Assembly: GCA_009695285.1 (NCBI GenBank)
Contig: SIBH01000004.1
Location: 1-45,577 of the forward strand
DNA from: Pedosphaera sp.
GTDB lineage: Bacteria; Verrucomicrobiota; Verrucomicrobiia; Limisphaerales; SIBH01
DNA length: 45,577 nucleotides
Direction of reading: 5' to 3'
Shown: in pieces, positions 1-7,053 of the stretch
How the letters are laid out: the number at the start of each line of letters is the position of its first letter
Position numbering within the stretch: position 1 is the stretch's first letter
Notes under the pieces: model-generated
Database searches by the model: none
What the model saw: only the letters and a program-made list of their open reading frames with translations
Told to the model about the DNA's origin: nothing
Made by a program: the position numbers and the translations under genes

Positions 1-810
1 CCCGACACTGGTGAAGAAGTTGGTCAGCGAAGGCGCACCGGCCAGGGGAGTCTCGAAGTTGCCGTTGACCACCAGGTTGGTGCCCGCCTCAGCGTTGGTG
101 CCGTTGGCGAGAAAGAGATCGTCAATGTAAACGTCGCCGACGTCGCCCAGATAAATGAGAATCCGGGCCGGGCTGCCCACCACGCCGGTCATCGAGACGA
201 AGCGCATGTTGTAATTGGTGCCGCCCGGAATGAACGTGCCGGAGATGTCGAAGCCGGGTGCGGTCCAGTTCGTTCCCGCCGCACCGCTGGTCGGGACGAA
301 CACATGCAAGGGCGCCGTGTTGGAGAGCAGGGTTGTGACCTGGAGATTTTGCCCGATGCCGTAGGAAATGTTTGAAAATTGCTCCGGGAACTGTGGTGAA
401 AACTCGTTCGCGATGGTCACGCCATCGGGATGCACCAGCGCGAGGTATTCGCCGCCGGCACTCAGGGTGAAGTTGGCGTGCAAAGGCGCGCCCGGCACCG
501 CGCGATTTTTGTTCGAGGCGAAGACGATCACGAAACCGTTCGGAGCAATATTGGTGGCGGGGATGCGCCATTTGGTGAGGTTGGCGGCGCTGTCAGTGAG
601 GAACCAGCCGTCCAGGTTGACGGTGGTGACGCCGGAGTTGAAAATCTCGATCCAGTCTGGATGCGCGCCGTCTTCATCTTGCAGCCCGTTGCTGTTGCTG
701 GCGACAAACTCCGTGATGGTGATGGTTTCGGCGGCGGTGGCCTTGCCGGGCAATCCCAGAAGGACGGTCAGCACGGCGCAGAACAGCAGAGTTCGGTGGA
801 AGGTGGTCAT
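1..810 (-). CDS. Lamin-tail-domain secreted protein, 3' end outside window
   Basis: The frame is open from an ATG at 810 to the left edge (270 codons, no stop), so only the N-terminal part is present. Residues 1-27 form a signal peptide ending near GKATAAE. Residues about 28-130 match the lamin-tail (LTD) domain: ITITEFVASNSNGLQDEDG, a WIEIFN core, then a LDGWFLTD strand and a typical AGGEYLALVHPDG segment. The rest looks like an Asn/Thr-rich beta-sandwich. In Verrucomicrobiota such domains usually begin long secreted proteins, often carrying CotH or Ig-like modules. What follows here cannot be seen. A cell-surface or secreted role is inferred; no catalytic residues are visible. No clear Shine-Dalgarno precedes the ATG. 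Confidence 0.8.
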   Translation of the reverse strand, partial: MTTFHRTLLFCAVLTVLLGLPGKATAAETITITEFVASNSNGLQDEDGAHPDWIEIFNSGVTTVNLDGWFLTDSAANLTKWRIPATNIAPNGFVIVFASNKNRAVPGAPLHANFTLSAGGEYLALVHPDGVTIANEFSPQFPEQFSNISYGIGQNLQVTTLLSNTAPLHVFVPTSGAAGTNWTAPGFDISGTFIPGGTNYNMRFVSMTGVVGSPARILIYLGDVGDVYIDDLFLANGTNAEAGTNLVVNGNFETPLAGAPSLTNFFTSVG

Positions 811-960
811 GTGTAAAATGATGACGAACTATACACAAAACCGCCGTCCCGTCCATGAAACTACGGACAGATCAACTGGATTATTTAACTGGCCGAGTGA
901 AGGGTTGCGCGGCCGGCGGCGGGCTGGCTGGAAACCGTCGGGGCGCTGGGAGCGTCTTGG

Positions 961-2187
961 CTACTTCACTGTCCGCAAATCCACGCAGACGAGCCGGCCC
1001 TTGCCCCGGGCCACGAGCCGTCCGTCCGCCACGGCTGCGTGGGAGCGCGATTCAAACGGCAGGATTTGCGCGCGTGACCGGACGGTGAATTTTTCCGGCG
1101 ACGCATCGGCCAGCAGGAGTTCGCCCTTCTCGGTGAGAAGCAGCAATCGTCCGCCGGCCACGAGCAGCGTGCCTGCGCCCAGGCCGTCCTCGCTCCACCG
1201 CACTTTGCCGGTCTTCCACTCGACACAACGCAGGCGGCAGCCTTGTTCCTGCCGGCCATCGAAGCCGTAGAGAAAACCATCGTGTTGCAGGCTCGTCGCG
1301 TAATGATTCGAGAGCACATCGTCGCCGCTCCAGATTTTTTCGGGCTCTGGCTCGGCGTAACGCAGCAGCGCCGCGCCCGCGCCGTAGCTGGCCGAAATGA
1401 AGATGCGGTCCTCCACCACCAGCGGCACGGCGGCGCTGACCGACGCGCGGATGGCCGGCTTCCACGGAAATTCCCACAGGACTTTGCCATCGGCCGGCGC
1501 GAGCGCGACCAGTCCGTCGCGCGCGAAGACCAGCACGCGCCGTTTGCCACCGAACGTCGCGGCGACGGGCGACGAATAGCTTGCGCCTTCCTCGGTCGCC
1601 TTCCACCGCACCTGGCCCGTCTCCTGGTCGAACCCGACAATGCCCGCGCCGCCGCTGCCGCCGAGATTCAGGATCACCACGCCGCCTTCGACGAGCGGCG
1701 AGCAGGCCATGCCGAAAAAGCCCTGGTCCGTGCCGAAATCTTTTTTTGTGTCCACGCTCCAGATGTTTTTGCCAGTCGCGAGTTCGAGGCAATGCAGCGC
1801 GCCTTCCGCGCCGAACGTGTACACTTTTCCGCCCGCGATGGCCGGGGTGGCGCGCGGGCCGTTGTCGAAGCCGTGGCCGTCCTGGTAGCGGGTGGGGTGG
1901 GGGAATTTCCAGAGGGTCACGCCGTTCGTGGCGTTGAGGCACTCGACAATTTCCTCGTCGCCGACGCGGTGGAACAGAATTACCTTGCCCGCCGCCGTGA
2001 CCGCGCCGCTCCAGCCCGTGCCGGTTTTGCGCTGCCAGACGACGGGCGGGCCGTCCTTGGGCCAGGTGGTGGCGAGGTTGGTTTCGGTGGAGACGCCGTT
2101 GCGGGCAGGGCCGAGGAACTGCGGCCAGTCGGCGGCGTGGGCGGAGCCGGCGAGCGCGAGCAGCAGCAGAAGGCGGAGAAGTTTCAT
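961..2187 (-). CDS. Secreted PQQ-like beta-propeller protein
   Basis: This 408-residue protein begins with signal peptide MKLLRLLLLLALAGSAHA, followed by DWPQFLGPARNG, the usual opening of the secreted PQQ-like/BamB-type propellers abundant in Verrucomicrobiota and Planctomycetota. Repeated blade motifs run to the C-terminus, for example VTLWKFPHP, KNIWSVDT, GQVRWKATEEG, GKVLWEFPWK and GKVRWSEDGL. No quinoprotein dehydrogenase active-site set can be recognised, so it is probably a structural or binding propeller. The ATG at 2187 is preceded by AAGGA about 11 nt upstream. The ATG at 2196 is possible, but an upstream extension to 2271 would put a non-signal leader before the signal peptide. The precise role is unknown. 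Confidence 0.85.
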   Translation of the reverse strand: MKLLRLLLLLALAGSAHAADWPQFLGPARNGVSTETNLATTWPKDGPPVVWQRKTGTGWSGAVTAAGKVILFHRVGDEEIVECLNATNGVTLWKFPHPTRYQDGHGFDNGPRATPAIAGGKVYTFGAEGALHCLELATGKNIWSVDTKKDFGTDQGFFGMACSPLVEGGVVILNLGGSGGAGIVGFDQETGQVRWKATEEGASYSSPVAATFGGKRRVLVFARDGLVALAPADGKVLWEFPWKPAIRASVSAAVPLVVEDRIFISASYGAGAALLRYAEPEPEKIWSGDDVLSNHYATSLQHDGFLYGFDGRQEQGCRLRCVEWKTGKVRWSEDGLGAGTLLVAGGRLLLLTEKGELLLADASPEKFTVRSRAQILPFESRSHAAVADGRLVARGKGRLVCVDLRTVK

Positions 2188-2287
2188 GGCGGTCATTATC
2201 CTTGGCGAACGCGCCGAGGCAAATGGTTTTGTCCGCGTTTCGCTTCGGTTTATGGAAAGCGGCCTCGCCACGTCACCCGCTCCGGAG

Positions 2288-2554
2288 CTACGGCCAGTAC
2301 CAGGCCAGCAGGCCGCCGATCAGCACCAGCACCACGATCAACCACAGCCAGCGCACGCCCGGCGGCTTCTCGCGCTGGGGGCCGAACTCGTCCTTCACGA
2401 ATTCGTCGTAATCAAACTCCTCGTCCGGCAGATCGAGCCGGCTGGAATGCGCGCGGTCGGACCAGCCGGTCGCTTCGTCCGAGCCGCAGCCGGGGCAGCA
2501 CTTGGCGCGGGGCGGCACGGCTGCGCCGCAGTTGGGGCAGGTTTCAGGAGTCAT
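2288..2554 (-). CDS. Zinc-ribbon protein with C-terminal membrane anchor
   Basis: An 88-residue protein starting MTPETCPNCGAAVPPRAKCC. Cysteines 6, 9, 20 and 23 make a four-Cys zinc ribbon. An acidic linker follows (LDLPDEEFDYDEFVKDEF), then a single C-terminal transmembrane helix at about 68-87 ending in AWYWP. This is a tail-anchored arrangement with the ribbon in the cytoplasm, and the family is a common small hypothetical protein in Verrucomicrobiota. The start at 2554 is chosen because the upstream extension to 2620 would be read through the inverted repeat at 2560-2612. The gene lies 62 nt downstream of the acetyltransferase and may be co-transcribed with it unless that hairpin terminates. 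Function unknown. Confidence 0.8.
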   Translation of the reverse strand: MTPETCPNCGAAVPPRAKCCPGCGSDEATGWSDRAHSSRLDLPDEEFDYDEFVKDEFGPQREKPPGVRWLWLIVVLVLIGGLLAWYWP

Positions 2555-2559
2555 GGAAA

Positions 2560-2612
2560 TAGGGCGTGGGGCGTGAAGAAGTTCCTGTTTGAATTTCACG
2601 CCCCACGCCCTA
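2560..2612. repeat. 18-bp perfect inverted repeat (hairpin) between genes
   Basis: TAGGGCGTGGGGCGTGAA at 2560-2577 is an exact reverse complement of 2595-2612, with a 17-nt loop. It fills almost the whole gap between the acetyltransferase and the zinc-ribbon gene. There is no U-tract on the minus strand, so an intrinsic terminator is doubtful. A dispersed extragenic palindrome is the better reading. Confidence 0.75.
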
Positions 2613-2616
2613 CGTT

Positions 2617-3195
2617 TCATCCCATCCCGGCGTATTCCTCGTCGGTCTTCAGATTGATTCCCATCAGGACGTAATCGTGAGTCACGGCCTGCATGTCCTT
2701 CACGTAGTCGGGGAGGCGCAACAGCGTGCTGAAGCCGAGCAGACTGAAGACCTTGATCGCCGCTGTTTGTTCGCCAATGAACTCCGCCTCGATCTTTTCT
2801 AGGCCGATGTGTTTTGCGATGTCCATGATTTCATGCACCAAGGCGCTGGCCAGGCCGCGACCGCGAAACTCCGGATGCACCAGCACGCTGACGCGGCCCA
2901 CATGCCGTTTCCAGCCGCCGAGCTGCTGGTGGAGCGAGGCGTCGGCGATGATGCGCCCATCCACACAGGCGAGCAGGGGGAGGATGCGGCCGAGGTCGAT
3001 GTGGCGGCACCAGTCGCGGATGACCTCCGGCTCGGTGACGCGGTGTTTGATGAACATCCGTTCCCGGGGCGGCACGGCGAGGAAAAATTCGTGGAAGACT
3101 TTTTCGTCGTCGGACTGAAGCGGGCGGAGCTGGCAGGTGAAACCGGATTTGAGCGTGACGTCTCTGGGATATTCTTCGAGCGCGTTTTCGATCAT
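2617..3195 (-). CDS. GNAT family N-acetyltransferase
   Basis: This 192-residue protein has a GNAT fold: beta-rich N-terminal half, then VSVLVHPEFRGRGLASALV (about 102-120), where RGRGLA at 111-116 is the acetyl-CoA pyrophosphate-binding loop, and a C-terminal AAIKVFSLLGF motif typical of the last GNAT strand-helix. It transfers an acetyl group from acetyl-CoA to an amine; the acceptor cannot be predicted. The N-terminal half (RPLQSDDEKVFHEFFLAVPP) resembles the acetyltransferases fused to Pat-type protein acetylases, so a protein substrate is possible. The ATG at 3195 is preferred over the in-frame 3276 start, whose extra 27 residues look non-coding. The stop lies 5 nt before the hairpin at 2560-2612. 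Confidence 0.85.
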   Translation of the reverse strand: MIENALEEYPRDVTLKSGFTCQLRPLQSDDEKVFHEFFLAVPPRERMFIKHRVTEPEVIRDWCRHIDLGRILPLLACVDGRIIADASLHQQLGGWKRHVGRVSVLVHPEFRGRGLASALVHEIMDIAKHIGLEKIEAEFIGEQTAAIKVFSLLGFSTLLRLPDYVKDMQAVTHDYVLMGINLKTDEEYAGMG

Positions 3196-3280
3196 AAGAT
3201 TGGGGTTGAACTGGCCGCAGCGTAAAGACCGCGTGCGCCGACGGCAAGCGGCAATGCCGTTCACGGGAAATCCCACCCGT

Positions 3281-4096
3281 TCAATGCGGCTTGGAATGGA
3301 GCAGCGCGCCCGCGATGCCCGCGCAGTCCTGGAGCCGGGACTTTTTCAGGCCCGTCGGATCGAGGCTCCAGCAGCCGGCCAGGCGCAAAACTTTTTCCGT
3401 GTTGGTTGCGAGTAGTTCGCGCTGCGTGAGGTTGAGTTCGCCGACGGCTTCCGTGTAGTCGAGGCAGCGCAGTTTCAAGGTCATCTCGGCGGAGGTGAGC
3501 GGCCCCTGGTTCCAGAGCGTTTCGCCGGCCCAAGCGTAGGCGCGCAGCACCGTGCCCGCCTCCAGCCGCGCCCAGGCGTGCTGGTTGATGACGCGGTTGG
3601 CGCTGAAGAACTGGACGTGCCCCAGCTCGCGGCTGAGATGCGTGAGAAAAACGAAGCAAGCGTCCACGTCCTCGGCGGGGTCGGGCAGGTCGCAGCCGAG
3701 CACCAGCACCCAGCCGTCGATGGGCGGCGCGATGAAGAGGCGCGGCTCGAAGGGCGCGGTCACGGCCTCGTTCCACGAGCAGCGCCGGGCGTGCTGCAGG
3801 CCGAGTGCGGCCTGGACGGCCTGGGGATTGGCCGACTTGATCGCCAGCCAGCGCACGGGCGCGTCGAAGATGGTGGGGAGGAAACGGTTTTCCGGTTCGT
3901 AGCTGGCGGGAGAAGTCGCGGGTGTGGCGCCGAGGCGGCGATGGAGCAGGTGGCGGACGACGAAACAGATCATCACCAGCCCCGCGAAGGCGACCACGCA
4001 GACCAGACCGATGAGCAGCACCGCCGTCATGTCGTCCTTCAGAAAACCCGCAGGCCAGGCCTCGGCCAGGAGGGTGGTGGGGATGACGGCGTTCAT
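3281..4096 (-). CDS. Membrane-anchored protein of unknown function
   Basis: A 271-residue protein with one clear transmembrane helix at about 24-47 (TAVLLIGLVCVVAFAGLVMI) followed by a basic stop-transfer (RHLLHRRLG) and a cytoplasmic domain of about 220 residues. The C-terminal domain contains APVRWLAIKSANPQAVQAAL and an IDGWVLVLG segment, then a conserved-looking WNQGPLTSAEM. I recognise no catalytic motif or named domain. The stretch beginning FDAPVRWLAIKS and the GWVLVLG block recall uncharacterised proteins of this phylum that assess a display or level value, but this is only an impression. The ATG at 4096 gives a sensible N-terminus. It is 85 nt upstream of the acetyltransferase on the same strand. 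Confidence 0.65.
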   Translation of the reverse strand: MNAVIPTTLLAEAWPAGFLKDDMTAVLLIGLVCVVAFAGLVMICFVVRHLLHRRLGATPATSPASYEPENRFLPTIFDAPVRWLAIKSANPQAVQAALGLQHARRCSWNEAVTAPFEPRLFIAPPIDGWVLVLGCDLPDPAEDVDACFVFLTHLSRELGHVQFFSANRVINQHAWARLEAGTVLRAYAWAGETLWNQGPLTSAEMTLKLRCLDYTEAVGELNLTQRELLATNTEKVLRLAGCWSLDPTGLKKSRLQDCAGIAGALLHSKPH

Positions 4097-4323
4097 CGCG
4101 AGAAAAATCTACTCCTGCCCCGGTCTTCTTCAATGGAAAAAATCTCACGGCGGATGGATGGACGCATCTTGGTTTACTGTCGCCCGGTTGGGAGGTGGTG
4201 GCCGTTCTCCCTCCTGATGAACCGTCGCCCACCCGGGCCGGCGATAAACTCTGATGCCTCCGCCCATTTAACCGCTTGCGGGCCGGCACGAATTCCGGTT
4301 TATTCCCGCCAACACCATTCACC

Positions 4324-4977
4324 ATGAAAACATTCATCTCCCTGCTCATGCTGGTCATCTGCTCCGCCTTCTTGTCCCGCGCCGCAGACGAGGCCGCACC
4401 CGTCCGCGTGGCCTGCGTGGGGGACAGCATCACCTTCGGCCACGGCGTGGCGGATCGCGCCAAAAACTCTTATCCGGCCGTGCTCGGCCAGTTGCTCGGC
4501 GCGAATTACCAGACGAAAAATTTCGGCAACAGCGGTGCCAACCTCCTCAAGAAGGGCGACAAGCCCTACTGGGGCCTCGCCGAGTTCAAGCAGGCCCGCG
4601 AGGACGCGCCCGGCATCGTCGTCGTCAAGCTCGGCACGAACGACTCGAAGCCGCAAAACTGGAAGCACCGGGAGGACTTCGCCGCCGACCTGGCCGCGCT
4701 GGTCGATCACTTCGTCGCGCTGCCCTCGAAGCCAAACATTTTTCGCTGCCTGCCCGTGCCGGTTTACCGGGCGCAGTGGGGCATCAACGAGGCCGTCGTG
4801 GCCGGTGAAATCATCCCGCTGATCAAAAAGGTCGCGGCGGAAAAGAAGGCCGGCGTCATCGACCTCCACGCCGCGCTGGCCGGCCGGCCGGAGCTGTTCC
4901 TCGACCACGTCCACCCCAACGCCGCCGGGGCGAAGTTGATCGCGCAGGCGGTGCAGGCGGCGATCGCGGGGAAATAA
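4324..4977 (+). CDS. Secreted SGNH/GDSL-type esterase or lipase
   Basis: This 217-residue protein has a signal peptide (residues 1-20, ending FLSRA/ADEA). All SGNH blocks are present: GDS at 33-35 with nucleophile Ser35, block II FGNSGAN with Gly68, block III GTND with Asn106, and the terminal DHVHPNAAG with Asp194 and His197. It should hydrolyse an ester, often an acetyl group on a carbohydrate, outside the cytoplasm. Members of this group are frequent in polysaccharide-degrading Verrucomicrobiota. The ATG at 4324 directly precedes the signal peptide; an in-frame upstream ATG at 4276 is less likely. The next gene starts 22 nt downstream and is also SGNH-like, so the pair is probably one transcript. 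Confidence 0.88.
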   Translation: MKTFISLLMLVICSAFLSRAADEAAPVRVACVGDSITFGHGVADRAKNSYPAVLGQLLGANYQTKNFGNSGANLLKKGDKPYWGLAEFKQAREDAPGIVVVKLGTNDSKPQNWKHREDFAADLAALVDHFVALPSKPNIFRCLPVPVYRAQWGINEAVVAGEIIPLIKKVAAEKKAGVIDLHAALAGRPELFLDHVHPNAAGAKLIAQAVQAAIAGK

Positions 4978-4999
4978 ATTTTCAACGGGAACCCGTCGC

Positions 5000-6079
5000 A
5001 TGTTCCAGCAAGTTCTCGCCGGCGCCCTGCTCCTCATCTTTCTCGCGGACGCGACGGCCCAGTTGCAGCCGCAGGCCAGGCCGTTGCTGGAGTTACGCGC
5101 CGGGGACCGCGTGGCGTTTCTTGGCGAGGAGGTGTTCGGTCCAGAGCGCGAGCATGGGTTTCTCGAGCAGATGCTCACCGCCGAGGCGGGTGGGGCGGCA
5201 GTAACCTTCCGGCATCTGTCCCTGACCAACGGCCTGCTGGCATCGTATCAGCCGACCGTGGTTTTCCTACACCTCACGCCAGAGAAGTTTCTTCCGGGCG
5301 CGGAAGCGGTGCTGAGTTTCAGCAACCGCATGGAGACGCTGGTGAGCATGGTGCAAACCCAGGCGGCGGCCCAAGCGCGCTTTGTTCTGCTGGGGCCGTT
5401 GCCGCTGGAAAGACGGCCTGCGCCGCAGCCCGATCCCGGTCCGGAAAACACCACGCGCGCCGGCTACGAACAGACTCTCAAGCAGGTGTCGGCCGCCCAC
5501 CGGATGACATTTGTCTCGCTGCTCGACGCGCTGCGCTACGAGTTCTCGAATCCGAAACAGCGCCCGACGACCAACGGCGCCCGCCTGAACGCCGCCGGCA
5601 GCCGGCAGGTGGCGGTCGCGCTGGCCGGGCCGTTGCTGGGCTGGCCGTCGCTCAACTGGCGGCTCAGTCTCGAACCGGATGGCGCGGTGCAGGCCGGCTG
5701 TCATGGGCAGACGGTCACGAAGATGCAGCGCACCGACCAGATGATTTCCTTCACCTTGCTCGCCGACAAAGTGGCGAACACGCCCTGCATGCTCCGGTTC
5801 AAGTCGTTGCCGCCGGGCCGCCACGCGCTCAAGATCGACGGCCGGATTGTCCAAGAGGCCACGGCCCTGGAATGGCAGCGGGCCTTGACCTTCACCACCG
5901 GGCCGATGTTCGAAGCGGCGGAACAACTCCGCCTGGCCATCGTCAGGAAAAACGCGCTGCTTGGCGAAGGGACCGCGTCCGAAATTCACGCCCCGCAGGC
6001 GCGCATCCACCAACTCGCCCGTCCCGTCCCGCACCAGTTTGAACTCGTGCCGGTGGCGGACTCGCGGCCGAAGCCGTGA
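5000..6079 (+). CDS. Secreted SGNH-like protein with degenerate active site
   Basis: A 359-residue protein with signal peptide MFQQVLAGALLLIFLADATA. Its N-terminal region (GDRVAFLGEEVFGPEREHGF) aligns with the opening of the protein at 7054 (GDRVAFIGDTLIEREQYHGW), and both end their SGNH-like part with a helix containing VRKNALLGEG or LRKNEFFFH. The expected GDS/GDT nucleophile motif is replaced by GEE, and the DxxH block is reduced to NGARLNAAGSRQ without the His. It is therefore probably non-catalytic. Residues about 215-300 form an extra domain (LNWRLSLEPDGAVQAG to GRHALKIDGRIVQ). I read it as a stand-alone paralogue of the N-terminal domain of the PVC cytochrome protein next door. Role unknown. 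Confidence 0.75.
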   Translation: MFQQVLAGALLLIFLADATAQLQPQARPLLELRAGDRVAFLGEEVFGPEREHGFLEQMLTAEAGGAAVTFRHLSLTNGLLASYQPTVVFLHLTPEKFLPGAEAVLSFSNRMETLVSMVQTQAAAQARFVLLGPLPLERRPAPQPDPGPENTTRAGYEQTLKQVSAAHRMTFVSLLDALRYEFSNPKQRPTTNGARLNAAGSRQVAVALAGPLLGWPSLNWRLSLEPDGAVQAGCHGQTVTKMQRTDQMISFTLLADKVANTPCMLRFKSLPPGRHALKIDGRIVQEATALEWQRALTFTTGPMFEAAEQLRLAIVRKNALLGEGTASEIHAPQARIHQLARPVPHQFELVPVADSRPKP

Positions 6080-6106
6080 GTAGCGGCGTGCGTCCCGTCT
6101 CTACAG

Positions 6107-6150
6107 CGGCCGGGAAAACGCAGCTCAAAAAGTTCGCTTGTTCCCGGCCG
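6107..6150 (+). terminator. Inverted repeat after the SGNH-like gene, possible terminator
   Basis: CGGCCGGGAA at 6107-6116 pairs exactly with TTCCCGGCCG at 6141-6150 around a 24-nt loop, 28 nt after the stop of the preceding gene. No T-run follows directly, so termination is uncertain. A GTAGCGGCGTG word at 6080-6090 just upstream recurs at 11636-11646. Confidence 0.4.
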
Positions 6151-6168
6151 TGACAATTTACTGAAGTC

Positions 6169-6363
6169 ATGGACGAGCGGCCAAGCAAAACACCGAACGC
6201 CAAGCTGGCTTCGGGATCGAAAATCGGGGATGGCAAAATGAAGCCGCTCATGGATTGGTTTCTGGTCGCTCTCGTAATTGACCTCTCATTCGTGGTTGTT
6301 TGGTTTTTCTTCATGGCCCCCTTCAGCCCGCCTAAGTTTGAATATTACGCAGGTGGCAACTGA
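6169..6363 (+). CDS. Small single-pass membrane protein, hypothetical
   Basis: A 64-residue frame with a charged N-terminus (MDERPSKTPNAKLASGSKIG) and one strong transmembrane helix (LVALVIDLSFVVVWFFFMA) at about 30-50. It lies at the start of a stretch (about 6240-6960) with visibly lower GC than its neighbours. No Shine-Dalgarno is seen and no family is recognised. It may be a real small membrane protein, or the first piece of the decayed membrane gene that follows. Confidence 0.4.
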   Translation: MDERPSKTPNAKLASGSKIGDGKMKPLMDWFLVALVIDLSFVVVWFFFMAPFSPPKFEYYAGGN

Positions 6364-6420
6364 TGGAGTTTTGCCTTCACATAGAACCTCATTGTTGAAT
6401 TTCGTTTGTTGAACTTCAGA

Positions 6421-6960
6421 ATGGAATTTTCGCTAATAAGCGCGCTATTGCTGCAAATTGAATGCGCGATTGCGGTGTGGTGGTGGTTCTGAGTTCGCAG
6501 CGGCCAGTCGAATTTTCTACGTTTGTCCCGGCGCTTGTTCCGGATATCCATGATATCTTGGCTTCTCGTTCTTGTCATACCACTCGATTTCGACACACCC
6601 AACCGGGGAATCAGTTTGGTTTTTCTTTTACCGCCGGTCGATTGGGACGGCTGGCGGGACGTTCATTTTGGTTTGTTTGAGATATCCACGTTTTTCGTCC
6701 CGCTCGTTTTATATTTTTGCGTTTGGCAGGGGTTTCGCCTCCGACGTAGGTTCGGCTAGGTGCTCGCGAGCGCATTGATTTTAAACAGCGTTGTCCTGCT
6801 TTTCATTCCGTGGATGGGAGATGATGACGTGGTGTGGACTAATGGTGTTGCGTGCATCGGAATCGCGAATCTCACGGCTGCGTTCTATTTGTGGGTCGGC
6901 ATTATCGAAATGCGAGTTCTGGACCGGCAGTGGAGCGACCACATCGCGGAGCCCCTCTGA
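6421..6960 (+). pseudogene. Decayed multi-pass membrane protein gene with two in-frame stops
   Basis: One reading frame runs from ATG 6421 to the stop at 6958-6960 and is interrupted only by TGA at 6490-6492 and TAG at 6757-6759. Read through, it gives four hydrophobic segments: SLISALLLQIECAIAVWWWF, MISWLLVLVIPLDF, ISTFFVPLVLYFCVWQGF with a basic RLRRRFG stop-transfer, then LASALILNSVVLLFIPWM and CIGIANLTAAFYLWVGIIEM. Segments before and after each stop look like parts of one integral membrane protein of about 180 residues. The alternative is two or three small genes using ATG 6550 and GTG 6760, but the perfect frame continuity argues for nonsense decay. Low GC suggests acquired DNA. No family recognised. 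Confidence 0.5.
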
Positions 6961-7053
6961 AGGTGTATTTGCCCTCGTAGCGGCTGGCGGAACGCCTGAC
7001 GCCACGTAACTGAATGTTTGCACCGGAGGCCGTCCTCTGAAATTCTTGCCGCC

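Noticed and set aside
6490-6759. Selenocysteine or other recoding at the in-frame TGA and TAG
   Set aside because: Two different stop types occur in one weak gene and no SECIS-like stem or selenium gene is seen; decay is simpler.
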